Origin: Pseudomonas caspiana
GTDB lineage: Bacteria > Pseudomonadota > Gammaproteobacteria > Pseudomonadales > Pseudomonadaceae
DNA: 64,000 nt
Direction: 5' to 3'
NCBI RefSeq assembly: GCF_002158995.1
Contig: NZ_LOHF01000013.1
Location: forward strand, 1-64,000
Shown: positions 46,253 to 55,211 of the stretch, piece after piece
How positions within the stretch are numbered: the stretch's first letter is position 1
How the letters are laid out: the number at the start of each line of letters is the position of its first letter
The notes under the pieces: generated by a model
Databases searched by the model: none
The model's input: the letters and a program-made list of their open reading frames with translations, nothing else
What the model was told of the DNA's origin: nothing
Translations under genes and position numbers: made by a program

Positions 46253-48223
46253 TTACTGAACGGCTTTACGCGGCGCCGTTGGGTCTGCCGGTAGGGTGAA
46301 GGTACGCAGGTCGATAGTCGGCGCGTTGTTCGCTCCGCCCAGACGGTGATCGAGCACCAGCATTTTCGAGTGGGCCAGGCCCTGGCTGAGTTGCGTCAGA
46401 TACTGCTCAAGCAAGAACGCCTGCCCCGCTCTGGCGTAACCCTGCTGTTCAGCACTGAAACGTAACTGCGCGGCTTGAGCGTTAGCCATGACTTCCCGAG
46501 CGCTGGCGGTGGCTTTGTCATGGATTTGGGTCGCGTTGAGTTGCGCCACATTGAACGTGCTGCTGGCCGCGCCCCGCTCCCGGGCAATCAGCGCCTGAGC
46601 ACCAATCTGCGCGGCCTGAACCGCGTGGTAAGCGTTGGCCGCTCCCGCAGGCGGGTGAATGGCTTCAACCACCGTGGCAAGAATCTCCACACCACTGTCG
46701 AGTCGCCGTAAGTCTGCCTGGATCGCATTGCCGGTATCACGCGCAAGGTCGGAGCGCTGCTCGCCCAGCAATTCGTCCAGCGTCCGCGAAGCAAAGTCGT
46801 GCACGAGTACCCGGCTGGCGGTGCTGCGAATCAACATCGGCACATCGGCGCTGTTGTAAGTGGCGGCCATGGCGGCTTCGTCGCTCAAGCCGATGCGATA
46901 GACCAGACGCACGTCCATGTTGACGATCTGAAAGCCCTGCTTGTCGCCTGCACTGCTGGCGATCACCTGGGACTTTTCATTGATATGGCTGGCGTCCCAC
47001 AAACGGTTGGTGCTGGCCGGCGCTGGCCCTTCTGCTGAATCGGACACAGGAGCAGAAGTGGCACCGCTCGCATCGGCGACGCTAGTGGCCAGTTCGTGAA
47101 CCACTCCATTCTCTACGGCCAATACCCGGCCAAAGGGCCAGGGAAGACCACCGTGCAAACCCGGCCCGAGCACCTCTACCGGCTTCCCAAAACGCTCATA
47201 GATGCCGCGCCCTTGCATGGGGATTTCATGCACACCGCTGAGCGCCCAACCCAACGCTATGACAGCCGTCAGGACGGGCAGAAACGCCCGCCGCATGTAG
47301 GTGAAAGCCCAGATCTGCCGCAGGTCGATACCAAAACGGTTATGTAATTCGTGCTGCAAGGCCTGCAAAGGTTGCGGCGGCCAGCGCAACAGGCCCGACA
47401 TGAAACTACTGGCCGCCAGACGCGGCTCGACGCGGGGATTACGCGGATTGAATAGCGATAACGCCGCGCGGATCAGCAGTTCGATGGCAACGAGGCCCGG
47501 CAACAATCCGCTCAGCACCGCCAACCGGGCCGTCCATGGGCGCTCGACGCCGGAGAAAAACAGACACACCGCACCGATCAGCAGCACCGCAATCGCCACG
47601 CGGGTCATCTGCGCCAGTTGCGCAGCTTCCGGCCACTCGGCCTGCTCAGCACTGAACTGGCGCTCAAGGACCAGCAGGCCGAACGCCAACAACACCGCCG
47701 CACTGCCCGCGCCGCTGCCCATTCGTGAAAGATCATTACCCGGCAGTGATAGATCCCAAACGGCTTCCAGGCAAATCAGCGCCAGCACTGCCCAACCGGC
47801 CAGCCATAGGGTAGGCGCGCCAATTTGCGACAACATCGAACTGCCCAGGTTGCTGATGCGCGCAAGGAGCCGCTCATACCAGCCAGTGTCCTCAAGCTCC
47901 TGGATGTATGGCGCAACCTGAGGCTCGCCGCCTTTCAACGCCAAAGCACGCCATTGCGCAACGCCGTGGGCGGACTGCAGAGCAGCGGCTAACAGCAACA
48001 ACGCTACCGCAGCGTTAACCAGCACCGCAGCCCACAGCGTGTTCGCTGCAAACAAGTCAGCGAACAACGCCAGTATCAATCCAGAAATACCTGCGCCACC
48101 CGTTGTCCAGGTCAGGCGTTGCAGCCGCGCCGCATGAACCGCGGCTCTTTGAAACCTGGGCAGACCGTTAAGACTGCCGTGTTCAACATCCAGATCAACC
48201 CGCATCGACGCCCCAGAACTCAC
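46253..48223 (-). CDS. Large polytopic SPFH/band-7 protein, HflK-like (first of three)
   Basis: 656 aa. The N-terminal 260 residues carry about six membrane segments, followed by a further anchor near 310 (AFLPVLTAVIALGWALSG) and a band-7 domain (MQGRGIYERFGKPVEVLGPGLHGGLPW in part). The C-terminal helix is Ala/Gln-rich. It is the promoter-proximal gene of the operon with a Zur-box-like site 57 bp upstream. GTG at 48223 is given as start; an ATG at 48205 (six codons on) is an alternative. This family accompanies HmtA in pseudomonads (as near PA2435-PA2438). Confidence 0.85.
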   Translation of the reverse strand: MSSGASMRVDLDVEHGSLNGLPRFQRAAVHAARLQRLTWTTGGAGISGLILALFADLFAANTLWAAVLVNAAVALLLLAAALQSAHGVAQWRALALKGGEPQVAPYIQELEDTGWYERLLARISNLGSSMLSQIGAPTLWLAGWAVLALICLEAVWDLSLPGNDLSRMGSGAGSAAVLLAFGLLVLERQFSAEQAEWPEAAQLAQMTRVAIAVLLIGAVCLFFSGVERPWTARLAVLSGLLPGLVAIELLIRAALSLFNPRNPRVEPRLAASSFMSGLLRWPPQPLQALQHELHNRFGIDLRQIWAFTYMRRAFLPVLTAVIALGWALSGVHEIPMQGRGIYERFGKPVEVLGPGLHGGLPWPFGRVLAVENGVVHELATSVADASGATSAPVSDSAEGPAPASTNRLWDASHINEKSQVIASSAGDKQGFQIVNMDVRLVYRIGLSDEAAMAATYNSADVPMLIRSTASRVLVHDFASRTLDELLGEQRSDLARDTGNAIQADLRRLDSGVEILATVVEAIHPPAGAANAYHAVQAAQIGAQALIARERGAASSTFNVAQLNATQIHDKATASAREVMANAQAAQLRFSAEQQGYARAGQAFLLEQYLTQLSQGLAHSKMLVLDHRLGGANNAPTIDLRTFTLPADPTAPRKAVQ

Positions 48224-48279
48224 CGAATGTTGCTGCCATAGCCCGGCAATTGCGTCGGGCTGAACCGACAGGATATGGC

Positions 48280-48292
48280 GTTACGATATAAC
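48280..48292 (-). promoter_or_regulatory. Zur-box-like palindrome in front of the SPFH-hmtA operon
   Basis: GTTACGATATAAC has GTTA/TAAC arms in the same 13-bp frame as the boxes at 36011 and 37486, with three base differences, only one of which breaks the arms. It lies 57 bp from the first start codon. Confidence 0.72.
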
Positions 48293-48523
48293 AGTAACAG
48301 TGAAATTTTTGTCAGGTACGGGGCACATTTCGGGCGAGGCTCTACGCTCACATCTACGACGCGCTTGGCAGCGCATTTCCTGTCGACAGTACTGGCAATC
48401 AAGACCTGTGCTTGACGCCCAAAGCAGTAAATATTACAACCATAATTTAAAGACGGTGATCACCTGATTTTTTGGGTACTGCACTCCGTTAAACCCATGC
48501 CCTGTCGGAGGCAAACGTCGACC

Positions 48524-48614
48524 CTGTAGGAGTGAGCTTGCTCGCGATAGCGTCAGACCAGACGGCAACTTCTCAACAGGTCGACCGTTATCGCGAGCAA
48601 GCTCACTCCTACAG
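48524..48614. repeat. REPIN-type inverted repeat (family H)
   Basis: CTGTAGGAGTGAGCTTGCTC and GAGCAAGCTCACTCCTACAG are exact complements, with GCGATA.../TATCGC continuing. The same family as 36047-36134. It occupies the 443-bp spacer 48224-48666, together with the Zur-like site. Confidence 0.95.
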
Positions 48615-48666
48615 GATCCGCGTTTGCCACATGACAGCGCGGCGTCCACGACAAAAGGAGAAGGCT

Positions 48667-50067
48667 ATGAGCAGCTATGACGTTGTGATTATCGGTGGCG
48701 GCCCGGGCGGCTATAACGCAGCCATTCGTGCCGGTCAGTTGGGCCTGAGCGTGGCTTGCGTTGAGGGCCGTGAAACATTGGGCGGTACTTGCCTGAACGT
48801 CGGCTGCATTCCTTCGAAGGCGCTACTGCACGCGTCGGAGCTGTACGAGTCGGCTGCGGGTGAGGAATTCGCCAAGCTCGGCATCGAGGTTACGCCGACG
48901 CTTAATCTGGCGCAGATGATGAAACAGAAAGGCGACAGCGTGGCGGCCCTGACCAAGGGCATCGAATTCCTGTTTCGCAAGTACAAGGCAGAATGGATCA
49001 AAGGCTGGGGACGCATCGCAGGCCCGGGCAAAGTCATCGTCACCGACGCTCAAGGCGTGGAAACCGAGCTGCAAGCCAAGGACATCATCATCGCTACGGG
49101 TTCCGAGCCCACCCCGCTGCCCGGTGTAGAGATCGACAACAAACGCATTCTGGACTCCACCGGCGCGCTGTCTCTGCCAGAAGTGCCCAAGCATCTGGTG
49201 GTGATTGGCGCAGGTGTTATCGGTCTGGAACTGGGATCGGTGTGGCGCCGTCTGGGCGCAAAAGTCACGGTGGTGGAATACCTTGATCACGTTGCCCATG
49301 GCACGGATCTGGAAGCGGGCAAGACGTTGCAACGTTCGCTATCGCGCCAGGGCATTACCTTTAAACTCAGCTCAAAGGTCACCACCGCGACCACAACCGA
49401 TCACGGCGTGAATCTCAGTGTCGAGCCTGCCGCGGGTGGCGAAGCCGAGCTGATCGAAGCCGATTACGTGCTGGTCTCCATCGGGCGGCGGCCTTTCACC
49501 AAAGGTCTGGGGCTGGAGACGGTCGGCCTTGAAGTCGATAAACGCGGCATGCTCGAGAACAAAGGCCATCGAACGGCGGTAGATAATGTCTGGGTGATTG
49601 GCGACGTCACTTCAGGGCCAATGCTGGCGCACAAGGCCGAAGACGAAGCGACGGTATGTCTGGAGCGTATCGTCGGCAAGGCCGGTGAAGTGAATTACAA
49701 CCTGATCCCCAATGTGATCTACACCCGCCCGGAACTGGCCAGCGTTGGCAAGACTGAAGAGCAGCTCAAGGCAGATGGGCGTGCGTACAAGATCGGCAAA
49801 TTCCCGTTCAGCGCCAACAGCCGCTCCAAGGTCAACCACGAGACTGACGGCTTCGCGAAGGTCCTGGCGGATGAACGTACGGACGAAATTCTCGGCGTGC
49901 ATCTTGTAGGCCCCAGCGTTAGTGAAATGATTGCCGAGTTCTGTGTCGCCATGGAGTTCGCCGCATCGTCCGAGGACATCGGCCTGATCAGCCACGCCCA
50001 CCCTACCCGCTCCGAAGCCTTGCGTCAGGCCGCGATGAGTGTGATCGGGTTGCCGACGCAGTCTTGA
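48667..50067 (+). CDS. lpd: Dihydrolipoyl dehydrogenase
   Basis: 466 aa flavoprotein that reoxidises dihydrolipoamide with NAD+ in 2-oxoacid dehydrogenase or glycine cleavage complexes. It has the FAD motif IIGGGPGGYNAA (residues 8-19), the redox-active disulfide GGTCLNVGCIPSK (about 41-53), the NAD motif IGAGVIGLELGSV near 180, and the C-terminal SHAHPTRSEA catalytic His-Glu pair. The ATG at 48667 has AAGGAGAAGG upstream. No partner E2 gene is nearby, so it may be a free-standing isozyme such as lpd3. Confidence 0.94.
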   Translation: MSSYDVVIIGGGPGGYNAAIRAGQLGLSVACVEGRETLGGTCLNVGCIPSKALLHASELYESAAGEEFAKLGIEVTPTLNLAQMMKQKGDSVAALTKGIEFLFRKYKAEWIKGWGRIAGPGKVIVTDAQGVETELQAKDIIIATGSEPTPLPGVEIDNKRILDSTGALSLPEVPKHLVVIGAGVIGLELGSVWRRLGAKVTVVEYLDHVAHGTDLEAGKTLQRSLSRQGITFKLSSKVTTATTTDHGVNLSVEPAAGGEAELIEADYVLVSIGRRPFTKGLGLETVGLEVDKRGMLENKGHRTAVDNVWVIGDVTSGPMLAHKAEDEATVCLERIVGKAGEVNYNLIPNVIYTRPELASVGKTEEQLKADGRAYKIGKFPFSANSRSKVNHETDGFAKVLADERTDEILGVHLVGPSVSEMIAEFCVAMEFAASSEDIGLISHAHPTRSEALRQAAMSVIGLPTQS

Positions 50068-50108
50068 AGGCAGCAGTACAAACCCGGTCTTACGGGATTG
50101 CGCAGAAC

Positions 50109-50198
50109 CTGTGGGAGCCGGGCTTGCCCGCGATGGGCTTGATGCGACGGGGCAGATATCTGCGGTGCCCTTATCGCGGGCAAGCCCGGCTCCCACAG
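50109..50198. repeat. REPIN-type inverted repeat (family E)
   Basis: CTGTGGGAGCCGGGCTTGCC and GGCAAGCCCGGCTCCCACAG are exact complements. It lies in the 446-bp spacer 50068-50513; the remainder, from about 50200, shows no gene and is AT-rich near 50380-50430. Confidence 0.95.
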
Positions 50199-50513
50199 GA
50201 TGAACTGACGCGGGACCGGCTTCAGCCAGGAAAGCAGTATTTCTAACGACATTTTCAGTGCCTGTCACGGCCTATTCCCGGCTAAAGCCGGTATCACATC
50301 ATCGCGCCATTGTCTGGATCACACATCACTCCCACAGAGGGGAATGCGCCATCCAGAAACAATTCCGGCACATCTAAATCGTAATTATTTATGTTTTTTT
50401 CGAACCAGATGCTGTGTTTGTTATCTGTTGTCGGTACTTTGGCGTTCAGCAAGGAGTCGTAGCGCGCAATTTTCTTGTGCAGGATGCACAGTACTCGTTA
50501 GGGGCTTCACCTT

Positions 50514-52136
50514 ATGAATCGCAGGACTCTCCTGAAAGCATCCATGGCGCTGGCGGCTTATAGCAGCGTGCCAGCCTCGGGGCTTTTTGCTGCACGCGCG
50601 ATGGCCGCCACGGCCGACGGCGAAATCGAACATTTTGACTTCGATGCACTGAAAGCCCACGCCAAGCAATTGGCTGGTCGGGGTTACGTCAGCAACAAGC
50701 AAGTACTGCCTCCTGTACTGGCAAACATGACACCGCAGCAGTTCAACGCCATCAAATACGACGCTGGCCACTCCTTGTGGAACGAGCTTAACGGCCAACT
50801 GGACGTGCATTTCTTCCACGTCGGTATGGGCTTCAAAACGCCGGTACGCATGTACAGCGTCAATCCGAAGACCAAAGAATCCCGGGAAGTGCACTTCCGC
50901 CACGAACTGTTCAACTACGAGTCCAGCGGCATCGACAAATCGCTGGTCAAAGGTGACTTGGGCTTTGCCGGCTTCAAGCTCTTCAAGGCGCCGGAAATCG
51001 CCATCAATGACGTGGTCTCGTTCCTCGGCGCCAGCTATTTCCGCGCAGTGGACAGCAACAAGCAATACGGCTTGTCGGCACGCGGTCTGGCCATCGATAC
51101 CTACGCCAAGCGTCAGGAAGAATTCCCCGACTTCACCAAGTTCTGGTTTGAAACCCCGGACAAGAACGCCACCCGCTTTGTGGTTTACGCGCTGCTGGAT
51201 TCGCCAAGCTGCACCGGTGCCTACCGTTTCGATATCGATTGCCAGTCAGGCCAGGTGGTCATGGACATCGACGCAAACATCAACGCGCGTACCGACATCG
51301 ATCAGATGGGCATCTCGCCGATGACCAGCATGTTCAGCTGCGGTACCCACGAGCGCCGGATGTGCGACACCATTCACCCGCAAATCCACGACTCGGACCG
51401 TCTGGCCATGTGGCGCGGTAACGGTGAGTGGATCTGTCGCCCGCTGAACAACCCGCCCAGCCTTCAATTCAATGCCTTCGCCGATAAAGACCCCAAGGGT
51501 TTCGGTCTCGTGCAGACCGACCATGAGTTCGCCAGCTATCAAGACACCGTTGACTGGTATCACCGTCGTCCAAGCCTGTGGGTAGAACCGACGACGCCAT
51601 GGGGTGAAGGCGCGGTCAATCTGGTGGAAATCGTTACCACCGGCGAGACCATGGACAACATCGTGGTGTTCTGGACGCCGAAGGACAAGATCAAGGCCGG
51701 TCAGTCGGTCAATTACGGCTACAAGCTGTATTGGGCCCCGCTGCCACCGGTGCGTACGCCTCTGGCACAAGTGCATGCCACTCGCTCGGGTATGGGCGGT
51801 TTCACGGAAGGCTGGGCACCGGGCGAGCATTACCCGAAGTTCTGGGCCCGACGCTTTGCCGTGGACTTCAACGGCGGCGGCCTGGAAAGCCTGCCGGAAG
51901 GCACCGCTATCGAGCCTATCGTGACCGTCTCGCACGGCAAGCTGCAGGAGTTCAACATCCTCGTGCTGCCGGACATCAAAGGTTATCGGATCATTTTCGA
52001 CTGGCTGCCAGACAGCGACTCGGTCGAGCCGGTAGAGATGCGTATGTACATCAAGACTCAAGACCGGACGCTCAGCGAAACCTGGCTTTATCAGTACTTC
52101 CCGCCTGCGCCTGACAAGCGTAAATATCCGTCGTAA
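50514..52136 (+). CDS. opgD: Glucan biosynthesis protein D (osmoregulated periplasmic glucans)
   Basis: 540 aa OpgG/OpgD family protein acting in the periplasm on the glucan backbone. A twin-arginine signal ([20 protein letters not shown]) is followed by a mature part with [15 protein letters not shown] at its start and the family's LYWAPLPPV and [18 protein letters not shown] blocks. Length is normal. It is a single gene followed by a strong hairpin at 52147. Confidence 0.94.
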   Translation: MNRRTLLKASMALAAYSSVPASGLFAARAMAATADGEIEHFDFDALKAHAKQLAGRGYVSNKQVLPPVLANMTPQQFNAIKYDAGHSLWNELNGQLDVHFFHVGMGFKTPVRMYSVNPKTKESREVHFRHELFNYESSGIDKSLVKGDLGFAGFKLFKAPEIAINDVVSFLGASYFRAVDSNKQYGLSARGLAIDTYAKRQEEFPDFTKFWFETPDKNATRFVVYALLDSPSCTGAYRFDIDCQSGQVVMDIDANINARTDIDQMGISPMTSMFSCGTHERRMCDTIHPQIHDSDRLAMWRGNGEWICRPLNNPPSLQFNAFADKDPKGFGLVQTDHEFASYQDTVDWYHRRPSLWVEPTTPWGEGAVNLVEIVTTGETMDNIVVFWTPKDKIKAGQSVNYGYKLYWAPLPPVRTPLAQVHATRSGMGGFTEGWAPGEHYPKFWARRFAVDFNGGGLESLPEGTAIEPIVTVSHGKLQEFNILVLPDIKGYRIIFDWLPDSDSVEPVEMRMYIKTQDRTLSETWLYQYFPPAPDKRKYPS

Positions 52137-52146
52137 CCCGACCCGG

Positions 52147-52183
52147 TTCAGAGGTGCCTTGCAGCTATGCAAGCACCTCTGAA
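52147..52183 (+). terminator. Strong hairpin after opgD, without T tract
   Basis: TTCAGAGGTGC pairs with GCACCTCTGAA (11 bp), then TTGCA with TGCAA inside, with one bulged base and a GCTA loop. There is no run of T after it, so it may be an mRNA-stabilising stem rather than a terminator. Confidence 0.65.
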
Positions 52184-52424
52184 TATTCACGCCTCACACG
52201 CCAATTTTTAATTCTTAATAAATTCAAAAGGTTATAAACCTACTGATTTCCTGGCTTCAGTAATATGTTCGAATATTGACGAATTGATTGACAGTTCGGC
52301 GAACTCAGGCTGATATAACCCCTGTCCTTTCTGATTCACCCTCCCTGTTTTCCTGCCGCGTTGACCATTCCCCATGGTTGATGAGCGGTAGCGTGGATGA
52401 TGGTTTTTCTGCATACCCCACCGC

Positions 52425-52503
52425 CTGTAAGAGTGAACTTGTTCGCGAGACGTCAGGCCTGCGTACACAAACATGCAGCATCGCCAACAAGCTAGCCCCT
52501 ACA
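52425..52503. repeat. Eroded REPIN-type repeat
   Basis: CTGTAAGAGTGAACTTGTTCGCGAGACGTC on the left and TCGCCAACAAGCTAGCCCCTACA on the right recall families B and F, but the arms pair poorly. It lies in the 410-bp spacer 52137-52546, which otherwise shows no gene. Confidence 0.7.
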
Positions 52504-52546
52504 ACAGAAGTGCAACTCCCCTCACAGCAATCCCGAGGCAGAACAC

Positions 52547-53854
52547 ATGACGTTGAACCCTGCAAACAGCGGCGACGCTCGCTCGTCGATTCTGGCCTTC
52601 AACAAATCGACAGTGGTGGTGTGGGTTGCCATCAGCCTGATCCTGATAGAAACCTTTTCCGGTGCGCTGCGCTTTTACTTCGATAAGGCGGGCATCGCAC
52701 CCTTGTTGTACCTGCCCAAGATTGCCTGTCTGGTGATGTTTGCGTTGGAGCTGCGCGATTACAAAGCCGGTCGCATGGTCTGGATGAGCATGCTGCTATT
52801 GATGGTTTCGAGTGTGCTGGCAATGCTGCACGGCGCTAGCCTGAACAACGTCGCCTTCGCGTTGTTTGGCATCAGCCCGTTGCTGTTCGGCCTGGTCTGT
52901 AGCGAGCATCTGTTCCATCGTCGCAGGCTGCTCCTCTGGGTGATCGGCCTGTGTCTGGCGGCATCACTGATCGGGATTGCGCTGGATAAATTCACGGCCG
53001 TACCGTGGAAGGGCTACAGCTACAGCATTGGCGACGCCGAGCTGAGCGCCAATACATCGTGGACCACGGACACAGAAGACCGCATCGCCGGTTTCGCCCG
53101 TGTTTCCAATATCTTGTCGATTCTGATCGCAATCTTCAGCTTGTATCTGTTGGTACTGCTGCGCTCTCGGCTTTTGTGGCTGCTGTTGAGCCCGGTGGCT
53201 TTGTACGCCATCGTCCTGACCACCAGCAAAGCCCCTGCCGCCGCTTTCGCAATGACCCTGGCATTATTGCTGATCAGCCGCATGCGCTGGACGACGCGTA
53301 TTGTCTGCACCCTCGCCGTTTTGACAGGGCTGACGCTCCCTGTGCTGGGCATGGTGTATGACTTTGACCTGCATACCGTGAGCAGCAGCAACTCCGCGCT
53401 AGGCACCTTGTATGACCGACTGATCAATACGTGGCCAAACGTCGCCCACGCAATCAGCAAAGAAGGCTGGACCCTGACCGGTGCGGGGTTTGGCATGTTC
53501 GGCGGCGCAGCCTCGCTGTTTCCGGTACCTGGCGGTGAGATGCTGGTCGGTTCGGACAGCAGCGCGATGTATCTGTGGGCGATGCTCGGGCTGGGCGGCG
53601 TGTTGCTCTATCTCATGCAGATTCCGCTGTTTTTTACCCTGACCGATCAAGACAGCCATGTCGGCAGAGCGATGCTGGCGATTACCTTCTGCTGCTGCAT
53701 GATCAGTTGGACCACCGATATGTTTGAAGTCACTGTGGCCAATCTTTTCCTTGGCCTGGCGATAGGGCATGCGCTGTCCGACAAACTTCTGGATAGCCGC
53801 AAAACTCCACGCCCTCAAGCATTTCATCTGTCGCCCTCACCGACGGCGTACTGA
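52547..53854 (+). CDS. O-antigen ligase/Wzy-like polytopic membrane protein
   Basis: 435 aa with about eleven hydrophobic segments and a large periplasmic loop (about 300-350) with the GAGFGMFGGAASLFPVPGGEMLVGSDS stretch. This layout is that of the Wzy/O-antigen ligase-like polymerases. Expected role: polymerising or transferring a polysaccharide at the inner membrane. ATG with GAGG upstream at eight bases. It is the first gene of a three-gene unit with a GH39 hydrolase and an acyltransferase. Confidence 0.75.
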   Translation: MTLNPANSGDARSSILAFNKSTVVVWVAISLILIETFSGALRFYFDKAGIAPLLYLPKIACLVMFALELRDYKAGRMVWMSMLLLMVSSVLAMLHGASLNNVAFALFGISPLLFGLVCSEHLFHRRRLLLWVIGLCLAASLIGIALDKFTAVPWKGYSYSIGDAELSANTSWTTDTEDRIAGFARVSNILSILIAIFSLYLLVLLRSRLLWLLLSPVALYAIVLTTSKAPAAAFAMTLALLLISRMRWTTRIVCTLAVLTGLTLPVLGMVYDFDLHTVSSSNSALGTLYDRLINTWPNVAHAISKEGWTLTGAGFGMFGGAASLFPVPGGEMLVGSDSSAMYLWAMLGLGGVLLYLMQIPLFFTLTDQDSHVGRAMLAITFCCCMISWTTDMFEVTVANLFLGLAIGHALSDKLLDSRKTPRPQAFHLSPSPTAY

Positions 53855-53856
53855 GG

Positions 53857-55170
53857 ATGGCAGGCAAACGATTCGCAACCGGACTGGCCTGCGTTGCCTG
53901 GCTGACATGCACGGCGCTCCACGCCGAAGAAGCCTTCATTCTGGGCATCAGCACACATCTGATGAACTTCGATGCGTCGCCAAGACCCGCTTTGCAACTC
54001 GCCGCAAAAGCGGGTTTTTCAGCGGTTAAAGACGATGCCTTCTGGTCAACGGCGGAACCCAAGCCCAACCAGTGGCGCATCATCGCGCCATGGCGTGATT
54101 ACCTGAACACCGCCACCAGCCTGAACTTGAACAGGCTGACCATTCTGGACTACAGCACGTCGTTTCATGACAACGCCAAACCGCGCGCACCAGCGGTCAA
54201 AGCGGGGTATCTGAACTACGTTGACTACGTCACCGGGCAATTGGGCAACAAAGTCGACTTTTACGAGATCTGGAACGAGTGGGACCTTGAAGCCCCCCGA
54301 GATCCGCAACTAAGCGCCGACTACGCCACACTGGTGCGCGAAGCCGTGCCGTTGATCCGCAAGAACACCACACAGGTCAACGGGACGCCAGCCAAAATCC
54401 TTGCAGGCTCGATAACGCCAGAAGGTATGGATGGCGGGTTCGCGGACAGGCTGATCGACGCAGGCATGCTGGATCTGGTTGATGGGCTTTCGATTCATCC
54501 CTACGCCCATTGCGCCGCCGACGGGCGCAACAACCCCGAAAGCTGGGTGCAATGGCTGCGCGATTATGAACAGCACATCCGCACCAAGGCCGGGCGCGCG
54601 GTGCCGATCTACCTCACGGAGATGGCCTGGCCTAGCCACAAAGGCCCCTGCGGGAATACGCCGCAAACCCAGGCAGCTTATCTGGCGCGGATTCTGCTGT
54701 TTGCTCGCACCATTCCCAACATCAAAGGCGTCTGGTGGTACGACCTGGTCAACGACGGGCCAGACAGAGCCGACCAGGAGCACAACTTCGGCCTGCTCAA
54801 TCAGGACCTGTCACCCAAGCCCGCCTATGGTGCGGTCAATGCCATCACCGACGTTATCAAGCATTTTGCCTGGGACGCTCAGCGCAGTGTCCAGTCCGCC
54901 ACCGTTTACCAGTTGCATTTCAGTAAGGGCAACGAACATGTCGTCGCGGCATGGGCTACCGATGGACCTCGCCAGCAGTTGATCACCAGTAGCCGGCAGA
55001 TGAGAGGTCCCGTCATGTTCATCGACACTGCCGACCCCGGCAAAGGACAAATGTCTGGCGAGGCATTCTGGCGCTGTCAGGACGATCAGTGCTCTGCTCC
55101 AGTAACGCTCACCCGCTTCCCGAAAATCATCAGCCTGAACTCCGACACAGCCACGCCGCAACGCCCCTGA
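53857..55170 (+). CDS. PslG-like GH39-type glycoside hydrolase, secreted
   Basis: 437 aa with a signal peptide (RFATGLACVAWLTCTALHAEE) and a clan-A TIM barrel. The acid/base Glu is in EIWNEWD (Glu141) and the nucleophile in LTEMAWPS (Glu255). This resembles PslG, the periplasmic endo-glycosidase encoded with the Psl exopolysaccharide genes. Its start lies two bases after the previous stop, so the two are translationally coupled. It probably cuts or trims the polymer made by the neighbouring membrane protein. Confidence 0.82.
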   Translation: MAGKRFATGLACVAWLTCTALHAEEAFILGISTHLMNFDASPRPALQLAAKAGFSAVKDDAFWSTAEPKPNQWRIIAPWRDYLNTATSLNLNRLTILDYSTSFHDNAKPRAPAVKAGYLNYVDYVTGQLGNKVDFYEIWNEWDLEAPRDPQLSADYATLVREAVPLIRKNTTQVNGTPAKILAGSITPEGMDGGFADRLIDAGMLDLVDGLSIHPYAHCAADGRNNPESWVQWLRDYEQHIRTKAGRAVPIYLTEMAWPSHKGPCGNTPQTQAAYLARILLFARTIPNIKGVWWYDLVNDGPDRADQEHNFGLLNQDLSPKPAYGAVNAITDVIKHFAWDAQRSVQSATVYQLHFSKGNEHVVAAWATDGPRQQLITSSRQMRGPVMFIDTADPGKGQMSGEAFWRCQDDQCSAPVTLTRFPKIISLNSDTATPQRP

Positions 55171-55211
55171 CCTCATTCCCTGCCCCAGCCGTCAACGCCA
55201 AGAAGAGCGCC

